Shown: positions 54,823 through 64,000 of the stretch, in pieces
Layout: each line of letters starts with the position of its first letter
Position numbering within the stretch: position 1 is the stretch's first letter
From: Chitinophaga pinensis
Lineage (GTDB): Bacteria > Bacteroidota > Bacteroidia > Chitinophagales > Chitinophagaceae
DNA length: 64,000 nucleotides
Reading direction: 5' to 3'
Assembly: GCA_902167325.1 (NCBI GenBank)
Contig: LR632930.1
Coordinates: forward strand, 2,728,001 to 2,792,000
The notes under the pieces: generated by a model
Databases searched by the model: none
Told to the model about the DNA's origin: nothing
What the model saw: only the letters and a program-made list of their open reading frames with translations
Translations under genes and position numbers: made by a program

Positions 54823-56060
54823 TTGACACTATAACAAAAACTGTGTAAAAATAGTAAATCGGAGTTCGTAAGAGCTCCTATTTTTTTACTTTGAAAATTT
54901 ACACGGAATATTGAAAGCAGAAGATTTTATTTTTCAGACGAATTTTTGAAGCAATTTAAGACAGAGAAGAACTCAATAACTCCCATGGTAGAATCCAGTA
55001 AAGAGCTGATGAAGTGATTCTGGAAGGCGAATTAGATGGTCATCTGGGTTACGGAAAGATTGAGCAGGCCGATGCAATAACGCAAGGAAAGGGTACGGTG
55101 AGGAGAAGATCAAGACAAGTTGTAGGAAATCAGAGATTAAAGTGCCACTGTACCAAAATACGAGTTTTAACCCCATGATTGTACGTATGCGGGATAACAT
55201 GGTGGAGGGCATTGAGGAGGTGATTGTGTCTTTATATGCCAAAGGCATGAGCCTAAGGGATATTGAAGGCCAGATTAAGGATGTCTATAAATTTGAGGTA
55301 TCAACAGCTTCCATCAGCCGGATCACCTCCCGGATTGCCGAGGACATGTAGTTTAGTTGAACCGACCCTTGGAACCCGTTTACTTGATCGTATGAATGGA
55401 CGGAATCGTATTGAAGGTTCGTAAGAACAGCAAAGTTATCAATAAGACGATTTACATATCCGTAGGGCTGCGTAAAGGCGGGTATACGGAAATGCTGGGT
55501 ATGTGGCTGGGCGAGAATGAATCCGCCGCTTACCGGATTACAGTATTAACCGATATGAAGGCTAGTGGGGTGGAAGATATCCTTATTACTGCAATCGATA
55601 ATCTCAACGGTTTTACCCAAACCATCCGGGCTGCATTCCCCGAATCCTCCACCCAGATCTGTGTAGTTCACCAGATCCGTAATAGTTGCCGCTATGTGGT
55701 CTGGAAGGACAAAAAGGTGTTTACTCAGGATATGAGGGATATTTATGCAGGGCCTACTCGATAGGCGGCTGAGGCGGCCCTGATGTGCTTTGAGGGTAAG
55801 TGGGGCGGCGAATATGGCTATGCGATCAAAAGCTGGAAGGAGAACTTGGAAGAACTGGCTCTCTGTCCCCACAGATGAAGCTGCTCTCAAATCGGTATAC
55901 CTGGCGCTTAGTTAAGTGAGAATGAAATAGACCATGCCTATAAGTAGCTGGGGTTTTGCCCTGCATCAGTTTTAACTATTTTTGAGAATAGAATCAGGTT
56001 ATAAGTAAGAATACGGAACTCCGATTTTTGAAACTTACGCAGTTAATGAGATAGTGTCAA
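54823..56060 (+). mobile_element. degenerate IS256-family insertion sequence
   Basis: The 1238-bp element starts TTGACAC and ends GTGTCAA, with imperfect terminal inverted repeats of about 46 bases that share TTGACACTAT, AACTG-GTAA and AAATCGGAGTTC. It is flanked by an exact 8-bp target duplication, TTAATTAT (54815-54822 and 56061-56068). Inside is a decayed transposase. The element is richer in GC than the surrounding island. Confidence 0.9.
54911..56004 (+). pseudogene. decayed IS256-family (mutator-type) transposase
   Basis: Transposase sequence can be followed in pieces across three frames: EFLKQFKT near 54940, ILEGELDGHLGYGKIEQADA at 55018-55078, then PMIVRMRDNMVEGIEEVIVSLYAKGMSLRDIEGQIKDVY (55142 frame), MDGIVLKVRKNSKVINKTIYISVGL to VHQIRNSCRYV (55396 frame), CFEGKWGGEYGYAIKSWKENLEEL after 55764, and FENRIRL before a stop at 56004. 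Frameshifts and stops separate them, so no active transposase is made. Confidence 0.88.
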
Positions 56061-56070
56061 TTAATTATTT

Positions 56071-57254
56071 TTACAAGCGACTATCTTGATTCGCATTTTT
56101 TAGTAGTGAATCTAAAGTTCTGAATAAATCTGAGCCTCTAAGTTTGGGGCCAAATGGGTTAATTCGGGAGACTGCACAATCGAAAGATAAAAGTGTACCA
56201 GTTTGATCAATTAAGATGTATGCAGGAATGGATTTGATTGAAAAAATATTCTTGTGTATTTCATTTTCATCCTCTATGCAATGCAACCATGGTGTTTTGT
56301 CTTCTTCTATCGCTTTTTTCCATTTGTCAATTTTAGTATCTGTCGAAATTCCAATTATATTAAAGCCTAATGATTGAAATTTATTCAATGCTTGTTTCAG
56401 GTTTGGAGCTTCCGCACGACAAGGTGAGCACCAACTTGCCCAGAAGTCAATTAATGTGTATTTATATTTGGATGCAACTTGGTAAATATTTATTGAATCC
56501 CCATTTATTGTCTTTAACCAGAACTGAGGTATCTTGGTTCCTGCGGTTAGAGTTTCATTCAATTTCATGGTCTCAATATTCTGTTTCATTAATTGCCCCC
56601 AGGGAGACTGTTTGACTATTAGAGGAAGAGGATCAAACAATTCTAATGCTTCATATGAATGAAATAAGCTAGCAAATGCATCGAATATCACTGGAACACT
56701 TAATTCATTTGGCCGCTTTTTTAAGATTAACTTAATGCCTCTTAGATATTCCTTATCGTATTCTTCACTATTTAACTTTTTTTCATCTGCTGATTTCTCT
56801 TGTTTTGCTTGAAATTCTTTGTTGTATTGTTTTATTTCATTTATTATTTGATAGTAGACTGAATTTGTATTGGAATTTGGAAACTCAATAACTGATCCTG
56901 AATCTAATGCCGAATTTAGTGTGATATTATTTTGATCTACGATGTATGCAACTCCAAATTTATTTTTTTCTCTGATTTTATTGCTTTCGTCTCTACTAAT
57001 ATCATGTTTATATCTCCAAAGTGGCTTCGAGGAATACTTACGGAATATTTTGTACCTGTGCTAAATCCAATTCCTATTGTATCATAAATTCTTCTATTGT
57101 TGTGAATTTTAAGAATTACTATTTTTGATTTATCTGATATGCCTTTTATCTCTCCATTTAATTCATAGTTGAAGATTGTTTGAGATTTGACTGGTATTGA
57201 ATTAATAAAATTCAGATGAAGAGATATTGATAGTAGGAGGAATGTCTGTTTCAT
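56071..57254 (-). pseudogene. TlpA-type thioredoxin gene, frameshifted in a poly-A run
   Basis: Two overlapping reading frames together form one exported TlpA-type protein of about 394 residues. The first (57254 to the stop near 56938) has a leader and the start of a DUF4369-like domain (YELNGEIKGISDKSKIVILKI). The second continues without a break in family sequence (FGVAYIVDQNNITLNS) to a thioredoxin domain with active site FWASWCSPCRAEAPN. The frames join across a run of seven A on the coding strand (56963-56969); eight would restore one frame. It may be a real mutation, a phase-variable site or an undercalled homopolymer. IS256 sits 10 bases after its stop. Confidence 0.75.
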
Positions 57255-57339
57255 TTCGTAGGATTTGGATTGGATTAAAAACTTGATTTGGTAATACTTA
57301 AGGTCTAGGATGATATTAACCTTGCAAACGAAACTCTTG

Positions 57340-58674
57340 TTATAGATTGTTCTCTAGTGTTCCATTCAAGGCTGAGTTAATTAATTCTTCACAATCTCCT
57401 TTTTGTAATTCATTATTGTACAGTAGTAATTTGTGGTCTCTATCTAACAATAGCATTCTAGGAAATCCCCAATAACCATAATCATTTAGAAATTTCTTTG
57501 AGAATATTGATTCACTCTGGGTTTCAGACAACATCCAAGTTTCCCATTGAGCGTTAATTTTATTTTCTACATCTAGAATACGGGCTAATCTACTAGAATC
57601 GTCTGCACATAAGGATATAACAACAAACCCTTTATCTTTGTACTTTTCATGCAGATACTTTATATAAGGCATCCTTTTTATACAATAGCTGCATCCTAGC
57701 CCCCAAAAATCTAATAGAACGATTTTGCCTTTATATTTCTCCAAGTTAGTTCCTTTACTTTCTAAGGTAATTCCTTCTAATAATAGCTGGCTTTGATGTA
57801 AGGAGAAGGTTTTATTCATTTTATCTGCATATAATCTTATGTTAGGGTCTGAATTTTCTTTCAGGTCAAGTAAAAATGTTTGAATGTCATTGTGATCTAG
57901 ACCTGCTAATCGATAGTTTGAAAAAAAGGTTGTTGATAATGCAACAAAACCTCTACCTAGAAGCGGAGTACCTAAGCTTGCAATTGTACTTTGTTGGCTG
58001 AGATTGCTTGCAGATACTGCATTAATGAAGAATGATTTGGTTTTGGAAAGTATTGTAGTTTTGTTATCCCTTACGGAGAGATTCTCTTGTTGGTTAAGAT
58101 AGGTACTTAGTTCTGCAGTTGCTATCATAACACTTTTTGCAGCAAATTGCTCTGAAGTACAATTTTGAAGATTGTACTTCAGAGTCTCTTCTTTCATGCG
58201 GGGATAAATATTATTCCACTTTTCACAGTTTGAGTTATCTAAAGGAAGTGTGAATGATTTCCTTTCTATTTTAGATAAGAAGTATACTGCCACGGAAGAA
58301 TCGAAATTACTCCAATAATCAAATGAAAATTCATCACAGTTGTTTATCACAGTTGTGAAGAACCATTCATAACGAAGAGGGTCATGGGGGTATTGATCCC
58401 AAATATTCATTCCAATTTCACGATATTCTTTTTTCGTCCGTAATAGTTTTATTAAAGCCCCTGTTTTTTCCTTCGTATTTACGTCAGGAATTGACATGAA
58501 AATTTGGCTTAAATCAAAAATTTTATCTGATAGAGATTGTAACTGTTGATAATTTTGAGTTTTTAGTGTATTTTGATGATTAGTCAATGCATAAATACTA
58601 TTAGTATTTAGTGTTTGTATTATAGATATTAATGCAATGCCGAATATGATATGGCGACGGAATATTTTGGTCAT
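57340..58674 (-). CDS. exported thioredoxin-fold protein (CSYC active site)
   Basis: The 444-residue protein has a leader (HIIFGIALISIIQTLNTNSIYA), a helical N-terminal region of about 290 residues with no recognised domain, and a C-terminal thioredoxin-like domain (about 305-435) with VLLDFWGLGCSYCIKRMPYIKYL. The CSYC active site differs from the CGPC of the window's other intact TlpA-type protein. It lies between the SusD gene and the frameshifted TlpA gene on the same strand, so a shared disulfide role with the eight-cysteine proteins is plausible but unproven. Confidence 0.8.
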   Translation of the reverse strand: MTKIFRRHIIFGIALISIIQTLNTNSIYALTNHQNTLKTQNYQQLQSLSDKIFDLSQIFMSIPDVNTKEKTGALIKLLRTKKEYREIGMNIWDQYPHDPLRYEWFFTTVINNCDEFSFDYWSNFDSSVAVYFLSKIERKSFTLPLDNSNCEKWNNIYPRMKEETLKYNLQNCTSEQFAAKSVMIATAELSTYLNQQENLSVRDNKTTILSKTKSFFINAVSASNLSQQSTIASLGTPLLGRGFVALSTTFFSNYRLAGLDHNDIQTFLLDLKENSDPNIRLYADKMNKTFSLHQSQLLLEGITLESKGTNLEKYKGKIVLLDFWGLGCSYCIKRMPYIKYLHEKYKDKGFVVISLCADDSSRLARILDVENKINAQWETWMLSETQSESIFSKKFLNDYGYWGFPRMLLLDRDHKLLLYNNELQKGDCEELINSALNGTLENNL

Positions 58675-58757
58675 GATAATAAGGTTTAATTTAAATTCGA
58701 TTTAACCTTATTAAAAGAGAATTACATTGACCAAAAGGGTTAAGTAGTGTTATAGAG

Positions 58758-60140
58758 TTATTGAGACCAACCAGGGTTTTGTTTTATTCCAGAAATGGAT
58801 ATTTCATCTATTGGTATTGGAAATGTAAATTGAAAGCTATTAGCTTTTAAGCGATATTCTGTTCCGCCAATTATTCTGACATAATCTGTTTTGAATCTAT
58901 TGTCTAAATTAAGTCGACGCATATCTGACCAGCGCAAGCCCCGATATAGAAGTTCTTTTTTTCTCTCATTTATAATTATTAGTAACGCCGCAGTTTCAGT
59001 ACTTGCAGACTGTCTGATATATGTGCTTGTTCCATCTTCATTTCTTTTGTATCGAAATTCCAAAAGGGTATTTACATCATTCATTGCTTCAGAAAGCCGA
59101 TTTGTTCTTGCACATGCTTCTGCTCTAATTAAGAGTATTTCATCTACAGCAATGCCAGTAAATTTGACTGGATTATCTGAATACTCTCCTTTAAATGCAA
59201 ATCCATTCGGCCTTTGTAGGAAGAAGATAGATTTTCTTAAATCATTCTCTTCATACATAGAATATAATTCTTCATCAATTAGTGCATATGCCCTATGCAC
59301 AAATGTGTAATTAGCCATTCTGCTATAGAAAATTACCTCTTTATTAAATGTACCTAAAGAAGCTATTGTAGGGTCTAATGAATTATAATCCATTAGCGCG
59401 GTACTTATTTTTAAGGCTGAGTCTGCATATTTGAATGCTTGAGAATAGTCACCCATTGTTAAATAGGTTCGTGCTAAGAGCCCAAAACAACTTTGTTTCC
59501 CCGCTCTAGATGCAACAATAGGTTTTGTTGGCAATAATGGCAAGGCTTCTTTTAAGTTGTTAATAATTTCATTATATGTTTCATAAACAGTAGATCTTTT
59601 AGCACCTTGGGTTACGTCAACACCTTCCTTTAATACTAAACCATTGGGGCTATCTTCAGAGGTAGGTTGGTTTGCATAAATTTGCGCTAGTTCGTAGTAG
59701 GTTTTGGATTTGATGAAGAGTGCATTACCTTTAATTCTAGCAGCTTTATTTTTATCATCATTTATAGATGTTAATTTGGAAATTCCAACAAGTACTTGAT
59801 TGCATATGAATATTTTTTTATAACTATCATTCCAGTCTATTACATCGCTGTAATTGAATGTATTCGACCACGTATAGGCATTTTTTTGATTATAGTTTGT
59901 TTGATGAGTGGGCATTGAGGCCCAAATGTTGTCTAACATGTGATGTCCATCTGATGCGATCTCCCCAAGAATAGGTGTGTTTTGAGAAATAGTTGAGAAA
60001 TCGTCTAATAACATTTCGAAGTCTGTTAAGGATGCAGGTACTGTTAAATTTTTATCTGATTTTTGATCAAAGAAATCCTGTGAACATGAAACAAACAGAA
60101 AACTAAATGTAATTATCAGAAGCGTGATTATACTTTTCAT
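58758..60140 (-). CDS. SusD/RagB-like outer-membrane lipoprotein
   Basis: The 460-residue lipoprotein (lipobox FSFLFVSC, Cys19) has a SusD N-terminus (FDQKSDKNLTVPASLTDFEMLLDDF) and C-terminal ERKKELLYRGLRWSDMRRLNL. AT-rich codon use sets it apart from the two SusD genes in the GC-rich part. It starts 18 bases after the SusC stop and forms its lid. The ligand is unknown. Confidence 0.9.
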   Translation of the reverse strand: MKSIITLLIITFSFLFVSCSQDFFDQKSDKNLTVPASLTDFEMLLDDFSTISQNTPILGEIASDGHHMLDNIWASMPTHQTNYNQKNAYTWSNTFNYSDVIDWNDSYKKIFICNQVLVGISKLTSINDDKNKAARIKGNALFIKSKTYYELAQIYANQPTSEDSPNGLVLKEGVDVTQGAKRSTVYETYNEIINNLKEALPLLPTKPIVASRAGKQSCFGLLARTYLTMGDYSQAFKYADSALKISTALMDYNSLDPTIASLGTFNKEVIFYSRMANYTFVHRAYALIDEELYSMYEENDLRKSIFFLQRPNGFAFKGEYSDNPVKFTGIAVDEILLIRAEACARTNRLSEAMNDVNTLLEFRYKRNEDGTSTYIRQSASTETAALLIIINERKKELLYRGLRWSDMRRLNLDNRFKTDYVRIIGGTEYRLKANSFQFTFPIPIDEISISGIKQNPGWSQ

Positions 60141-60158
60141 ATTATTTCAATTAGCATA

Positions 60159-63100
60159 TTATAGTTTGATATTCAATCCTAAGCAAATAGATCTTAAATT
60201 AGGATTATACTCTAAGGCATTTTTTGTATCTGGATTTACTGCGCTTGCTTTCCAAATTCTGCAAACATTATCTAAGTAAAGGAATACATTTGCACCTGTA
60301 ACCATTAGTCTTGATGAAACATGAGATGTTAGATCATAAGATAATCTAATGTCTTGGAGGCGAATGTTGTCTCCTCTTTCTACGAGAATAGAAGATTGAT
60401 TATATACCATGTATCTGTTGTCTGGATAAGAATCTAGGAATTGAGGAACGTTTGTTGTTTTTTCATCTCCTGATTTTTTCCATGCCTCTAGATAGTCAAT
60501 GTGATTAAAGTTTGCCTCGTCTTGAACTATACCATCAAATGAACTACGAATGAACTTGGAGCCAAAATTGAAATTCAATCCTAAGGAAATTTCTAAGTTT
60601 TTGTAGGCAAGTTCAGTTCTGAAGCTGCCAAAGTAAGTAGGATTCATTCGACCACTATAAATAAGGTCTTTTAGTATCGCCGTGGTATATTCAGTACTAT
60701 TGACTTTTTTTCCATCAATGTAAAGCATTGCATCTCCATTTGATGGATCTAAGCCCGCCCAATTGTAGGTATAGATTCGATCTAATGGCTTGCCTTCTAT
60801 AGGGATACTATAAGTATAAGCTAATGGATCTTGAAAACCGGGCGGTGGTGGAACACGATATTTTGTGACCTTGTTTGTATTATATGAAACCCTTAATTGA
60901 TTGTTAAACCTGATTTTTCCCCAGGCATTCCTATTTTTCAAGTCAATATCTATTCCCTTAGTTACAATACTAGCATTGTTTCCATTGAAGTTTTTAAAGC
61001 CAGTACTTGGAGCTGAAACAATCGGACTGATCAGATCTATTCCGTTCTTCTTATATAACTCAATGCTGCCTGAAAGTACGTTTTGGGCCAGTCCAAAATC
61101 TAAACCAAGATTAATGTTTCTCACTTTTTCCCATCTCAATACTGGATTTGGGGCGGTAACAATTGTTGCGTAGGGTAGATTTGTTGGAGGAGCGGGTTGA
61201 TAGTATTGGGCTGTTGCGAATGGTGATGTCCCTGGAGTAACGTTTCCGTTATAGCCATAAGTAGCTCGAAGTTGTAAAAAAGGTATTTTGTTTGATTTGT
61301 AGAATCCTTCATTTGATATGTCCCATAATAAACCGGCAGACCATAAGGGAACTATTCTATCATTTGCTTTAACTCCAAAGAAGTTACTTTGATCAACTCG
61401 TCCGCTTATTGAAATTGTATACTTTTGATCATAGTTATAAGATGCATTGGAAAAGTATCCACCAAATCGATTTAAGTATCCTCTTGCTAATGTTAAATTA
61501 GGAGTAAGTTCTGTTATGAAATTGTTTGGGCGCTCAGGCCAGAAACCATATTTTAAGTTTTGAAATGTATTTGTGTTTTCATCAAACCCAAATTGTTCTG
61601 GCATTTGTTGTATTTCTTGCTCTATTTCTCTGACTTCCCACCCTGCGATTGCATTTATACTGCTTTTGCCAAATGATCGACTATAATTTAGATTGGTTCT
61701 GAAATCCCATGAGTTTAGTTTGTTATAACTCTGTACATATTTGGACCCAATAGGTATCGGATAAACAATTATATTATTTTGAGGATCAAAGTTGGCGAAC
61801 CTGTTTATTGCATCCCTATTTTCGAAAGTATTAAGTGAACTAATTTTCTTGTTTTCTCCATTAGAATTCTGATATTGATATTGAATTGATGCTTTTAAAC
61901 CTTTAATAATTGTATATTCAACCATACCCATTATACGCATTACAGTATTTGCTTCTGATATATCAGCATTTTCCGATTCTTGTAAAGGATAATAGTGCCA
62001 ATCGAACAAATAATCTGTGTTTAGGGTGTCTATATAATACTTTCTGTATTTGTAAGCAATGCTATTCGGGGTACCGTCATTATTATATAGTTTATTGTAG
62101 ACATGTTTGATTGCGGGGTTTATGCCGGTAGTATTTGCATTTTTTGATTTCAAATCGGACTTTGTAATATTTATTTCGGTTGTTATGTTCAGTTTTTTGA
62201 TCGGTTGCCATGTATTGTTTATTCTCAACGTAATTCTTTGATCTTTTACATTAATTTCTGAAGGATGTGATTTATCAAATCCGAATGATGCATAATATTG
62301 ATAGTTGTTGCTTCCGCCTGCAACGTTCAAATTATATTGTTGTGATGTTGAAGATTTGTATAGATACTTATTTAGGTCATTCCTTATATCTGAATTTGAA
62401 AGTTCCGCAAGAAGTTGATCCCCCTGAAATTGAGAGAGTTTTCCTGTTCTTACTTTGTTTAGGATTTCTGCAACTTCTGGTAATGGTGTTGAGATATACG
62501 GACTTGACAATATATTATCATAGTATCCTGATTGGAATCTTTTTTTTCTAATTCCACGATATTGGTACTAGGTATCGAAGGAATCGTAGAGAAGTCTGGT
62601 TCTTTCCTAATTGTATAATTTGCATTGAAAGAAATAGTTGCTTTTTTATTTGTTTTCCCTTTTTTTGTTGATATTACGATTACGCCATTTCCTGCTCTAA
62701 CACCCCAAATAGAGGCCGCCGCCGCATCTCTTAAAACTGTAATGTTTTCTACATCATTTGGATTTATTAGTTTTGGATCGCCTTCATAAATAAAGTTATC
62801 AATTACTAACAAGGGTTTCGTTTCTGCATTGATTGTGGCAATACCTCGTATTTGATAATTCTTCAATTGATCTCTTGATTGATTCTTGAGATTTAAGAGT
62901 CCTGGTACGTTGTCATCTAATCTATCTAATACATTTGAACTAACCCTCCTATTAAAGGTTGCATTATCAACTTGCGCAAAACTACCAGTGGCCCTTTCTT
63001 TGGGGATCTCCTGATAACCAGTAGAGACTACTTCAACTTTTTGTAGATCGGTAATTCTCTCCTTTAATGAAATATTAACAACAGTACTGTTTTTGATTTT

Positions 63101-63661
63101 TATTTCTTGATTTTCAAACCCTACATTACTAAAGACTAAGGTTGAATTTGCTTTTACTGAATAAAGCTGGAAATTACCATTGTCGTCAGTAATTGCATTT
63201 ATGGATTTTCCTTTAATGCTTACTGTTACTCCAACCATCGGGTTTCCCTTACTATCCATAACCTTACCTCTAACTGATACATCAGACGAAGTGTCCAATA
63301 CTGCAAAAGCCTCCTCTAAAATACTAGCTCTCCTAACCTTCTTCAGCACAATGGCCTTATTCTTAAACTGGTACTCTACTTTCAACGGCTTCAATAATTC
63401 ATCTAATACCTTATTCAAAGGTGTCTTAGTAACTTTAATACTTACCAGCGCCTCTGAATCAATGGTCCCCCCGGAGTAAAAGAAAGTACAACCACTTTGG
63501 TCTTCTATAGCATGCAATACCTTGGTGATGGGAGTGTTTTGTAGATTCAATGAAATCTTACTGTCTTCCTGCTCGAATGCCAGAGAGGGGAGGGCGATGA
63601 ATAGCGCTAGGCATAGCAGATAACGGGCTGTTGTGGGTCGGTTAGTAAACTTTCGTTTCAT
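60159..63661 (-). pseudogene. STN-containing SusC transporter, frameshifted in a poly-A run
   Basis: Two frames together make one SusC of about 1167 residues: signal peptide (YLLCLALFIALPSLAF), STN domain (ISLNLQNTPITKVLHAIEDQSGCTFFYSGG), carboxypeptidase-like domain (VRGKVMDSKGNPMVGVTVSIKGK), plug (IRGIATINAETKPLLVIDNF, LRDAAAASIWGVRAGNGVIVISTKKGK) and, in the second frame, the barrel. The switch occurs at eight A on the coding strand (62540-62547); with nine, VELEKK reads on into RFQSGYYDNILSSPYIST. The STN domain implies a FecR/sigma pair, expected beyond the right edge. Real disruption, phase variation and base-calling error remain open. Confidence 0.82.
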
Positions 63662-64000
63662 TTCGACTGTTTTAAAAGTCAAGGTTGTGGTTGTAGTCTA
63701 GAACTAGATTGAAAATGGGTTAGTCTGTGTCTGTCGTAGTAAAGATCTGGTTGATCAATTGCTAGTTGTTATGGCTAACGTAGGAATCTTGTTAACATAA
63801 AACTACGCCGCATTAAAGTGGAGTTTGGTTACCAATTTGTTATCGAATTTGGTTGTGGTCATTAACAAATAAACAACATTTGGTTACCGGATTTATTTGC
63901 AATTTTAACTATCGCGTTTAAGCACACGATATTCACGGAGCAGTCCGAGATAGCTTAAGACAAAATCTTTTTGAATTCGTATTAATGTCCTTATCTTCAT
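63662..64000. other. upstream region of the STN-SusC, window edge
   Basis: AT-rich, with GGTTACC/TTTGGTT-like motifs near 63828-63880 and no clear promoter. A minus-strand frame is open from the right edge to a stop at 63905-63907 (31 codons, ending YLGLLREYRVLKRDS). It could be the end of a gene beyond the window, but it is too short to identify. Confidence 0.3.

Noticed and set aside
54823..56060. Active insertion sequence
   Set aside because: The transposase is broken by several frameshifts and stops, so the element cannot move by itself.

Overview
The window reads as a chromosomal segment of a Bacteroidota species, most likely Chitinophagaceae (Chitinophaga-like). The signs are several SusC/SusD outer-membrane pairs, ECF sigma/FecR/STN-TonB signalling units, the bacillithiol-linked protein YtxJ, Bacteroidota lipoproteins (DUF4249, DUF4843 and PKD-like types) and repeated use of the Bacteroidota -7 promoter element TAnnTTTG. 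The first 50 kb is mostly GC-rich (roughly half or more by eye). The last 14 kb is clearly AT-rich and carries a degenerate IS256-family element, which suggests acquired DNA. No rRNA, tRNA or CRISPR array was seen.

Layout. 0-2.2 kb: partial Mur ligase, small lipoprotein, ytxJ, ubiX, aroQ. 2.2-12.6 kb: a complete sigma/anti-sigma-controlled uptake locus (ECF sigma, FecR, STN-SusC, SusD, DUF4843 and PKD-like lipoproteins, TlpA-type thioredoxin). 12.6-14.7 kb: a three-gene HipBST-type toxin-antitoxin module behind four regularly phased operators, followed by a repeat-rich spacer. 14.7-36 kb: housekeeping genes (bioB with a His-rich tail, M42 and M48 peptidases, UbiA-like membrane protein, acyl-CoA carboxylase beta subunit, LuxE-like ligase, YceI, LtaS-like sulfatase, DEAD-box helicase, radical SAM protein, TonB receptor, a candidate small RNA, UPF1-like helicase). 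36-41.2 kb: a second ECF sigma/FecR/STN-TonB unit with a DUF4249 lipoprotein. 41.2-47.9 kb: a SusCD pair, a divergent MarR regulator and a Tat-type sugar isomerase. 47.9-48.6 kb: a spacer with an inverted copy of the 14.3 kb repeat and a perfect 11-bp-period tandem array.

48.6-64 kb is the accessory part. It holds an HTH-less Crp-like sensor; a two-part lipoprotein whose C-terminal papain-like (His-then-Cys) domain switches to AT-rich DNA and is followed by a small exported protein (effector/immunity-like arrangement); three paralogous exported eight-cysteine proteins around a MauE/DoxX-type redox membrane protein and an unknown membrane-anchored protein; the IS256 remnant with an intact 8-bp target duplication; then, on the opposite strand, two thioredoxin-fold proteins, a SusD and an STN-SusC. 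The SusC and one thioredoxin gene are each broken by a single missing A in a poly-A run. The inference I find most interesting is that the exported eight-cysteine proteins, MauE and the thioredoxins form a dedicated disulfide-handling system, possibly with the SusCD pair as its outer-membrane gate. The sequence supports the gene content and linkage, not the function.
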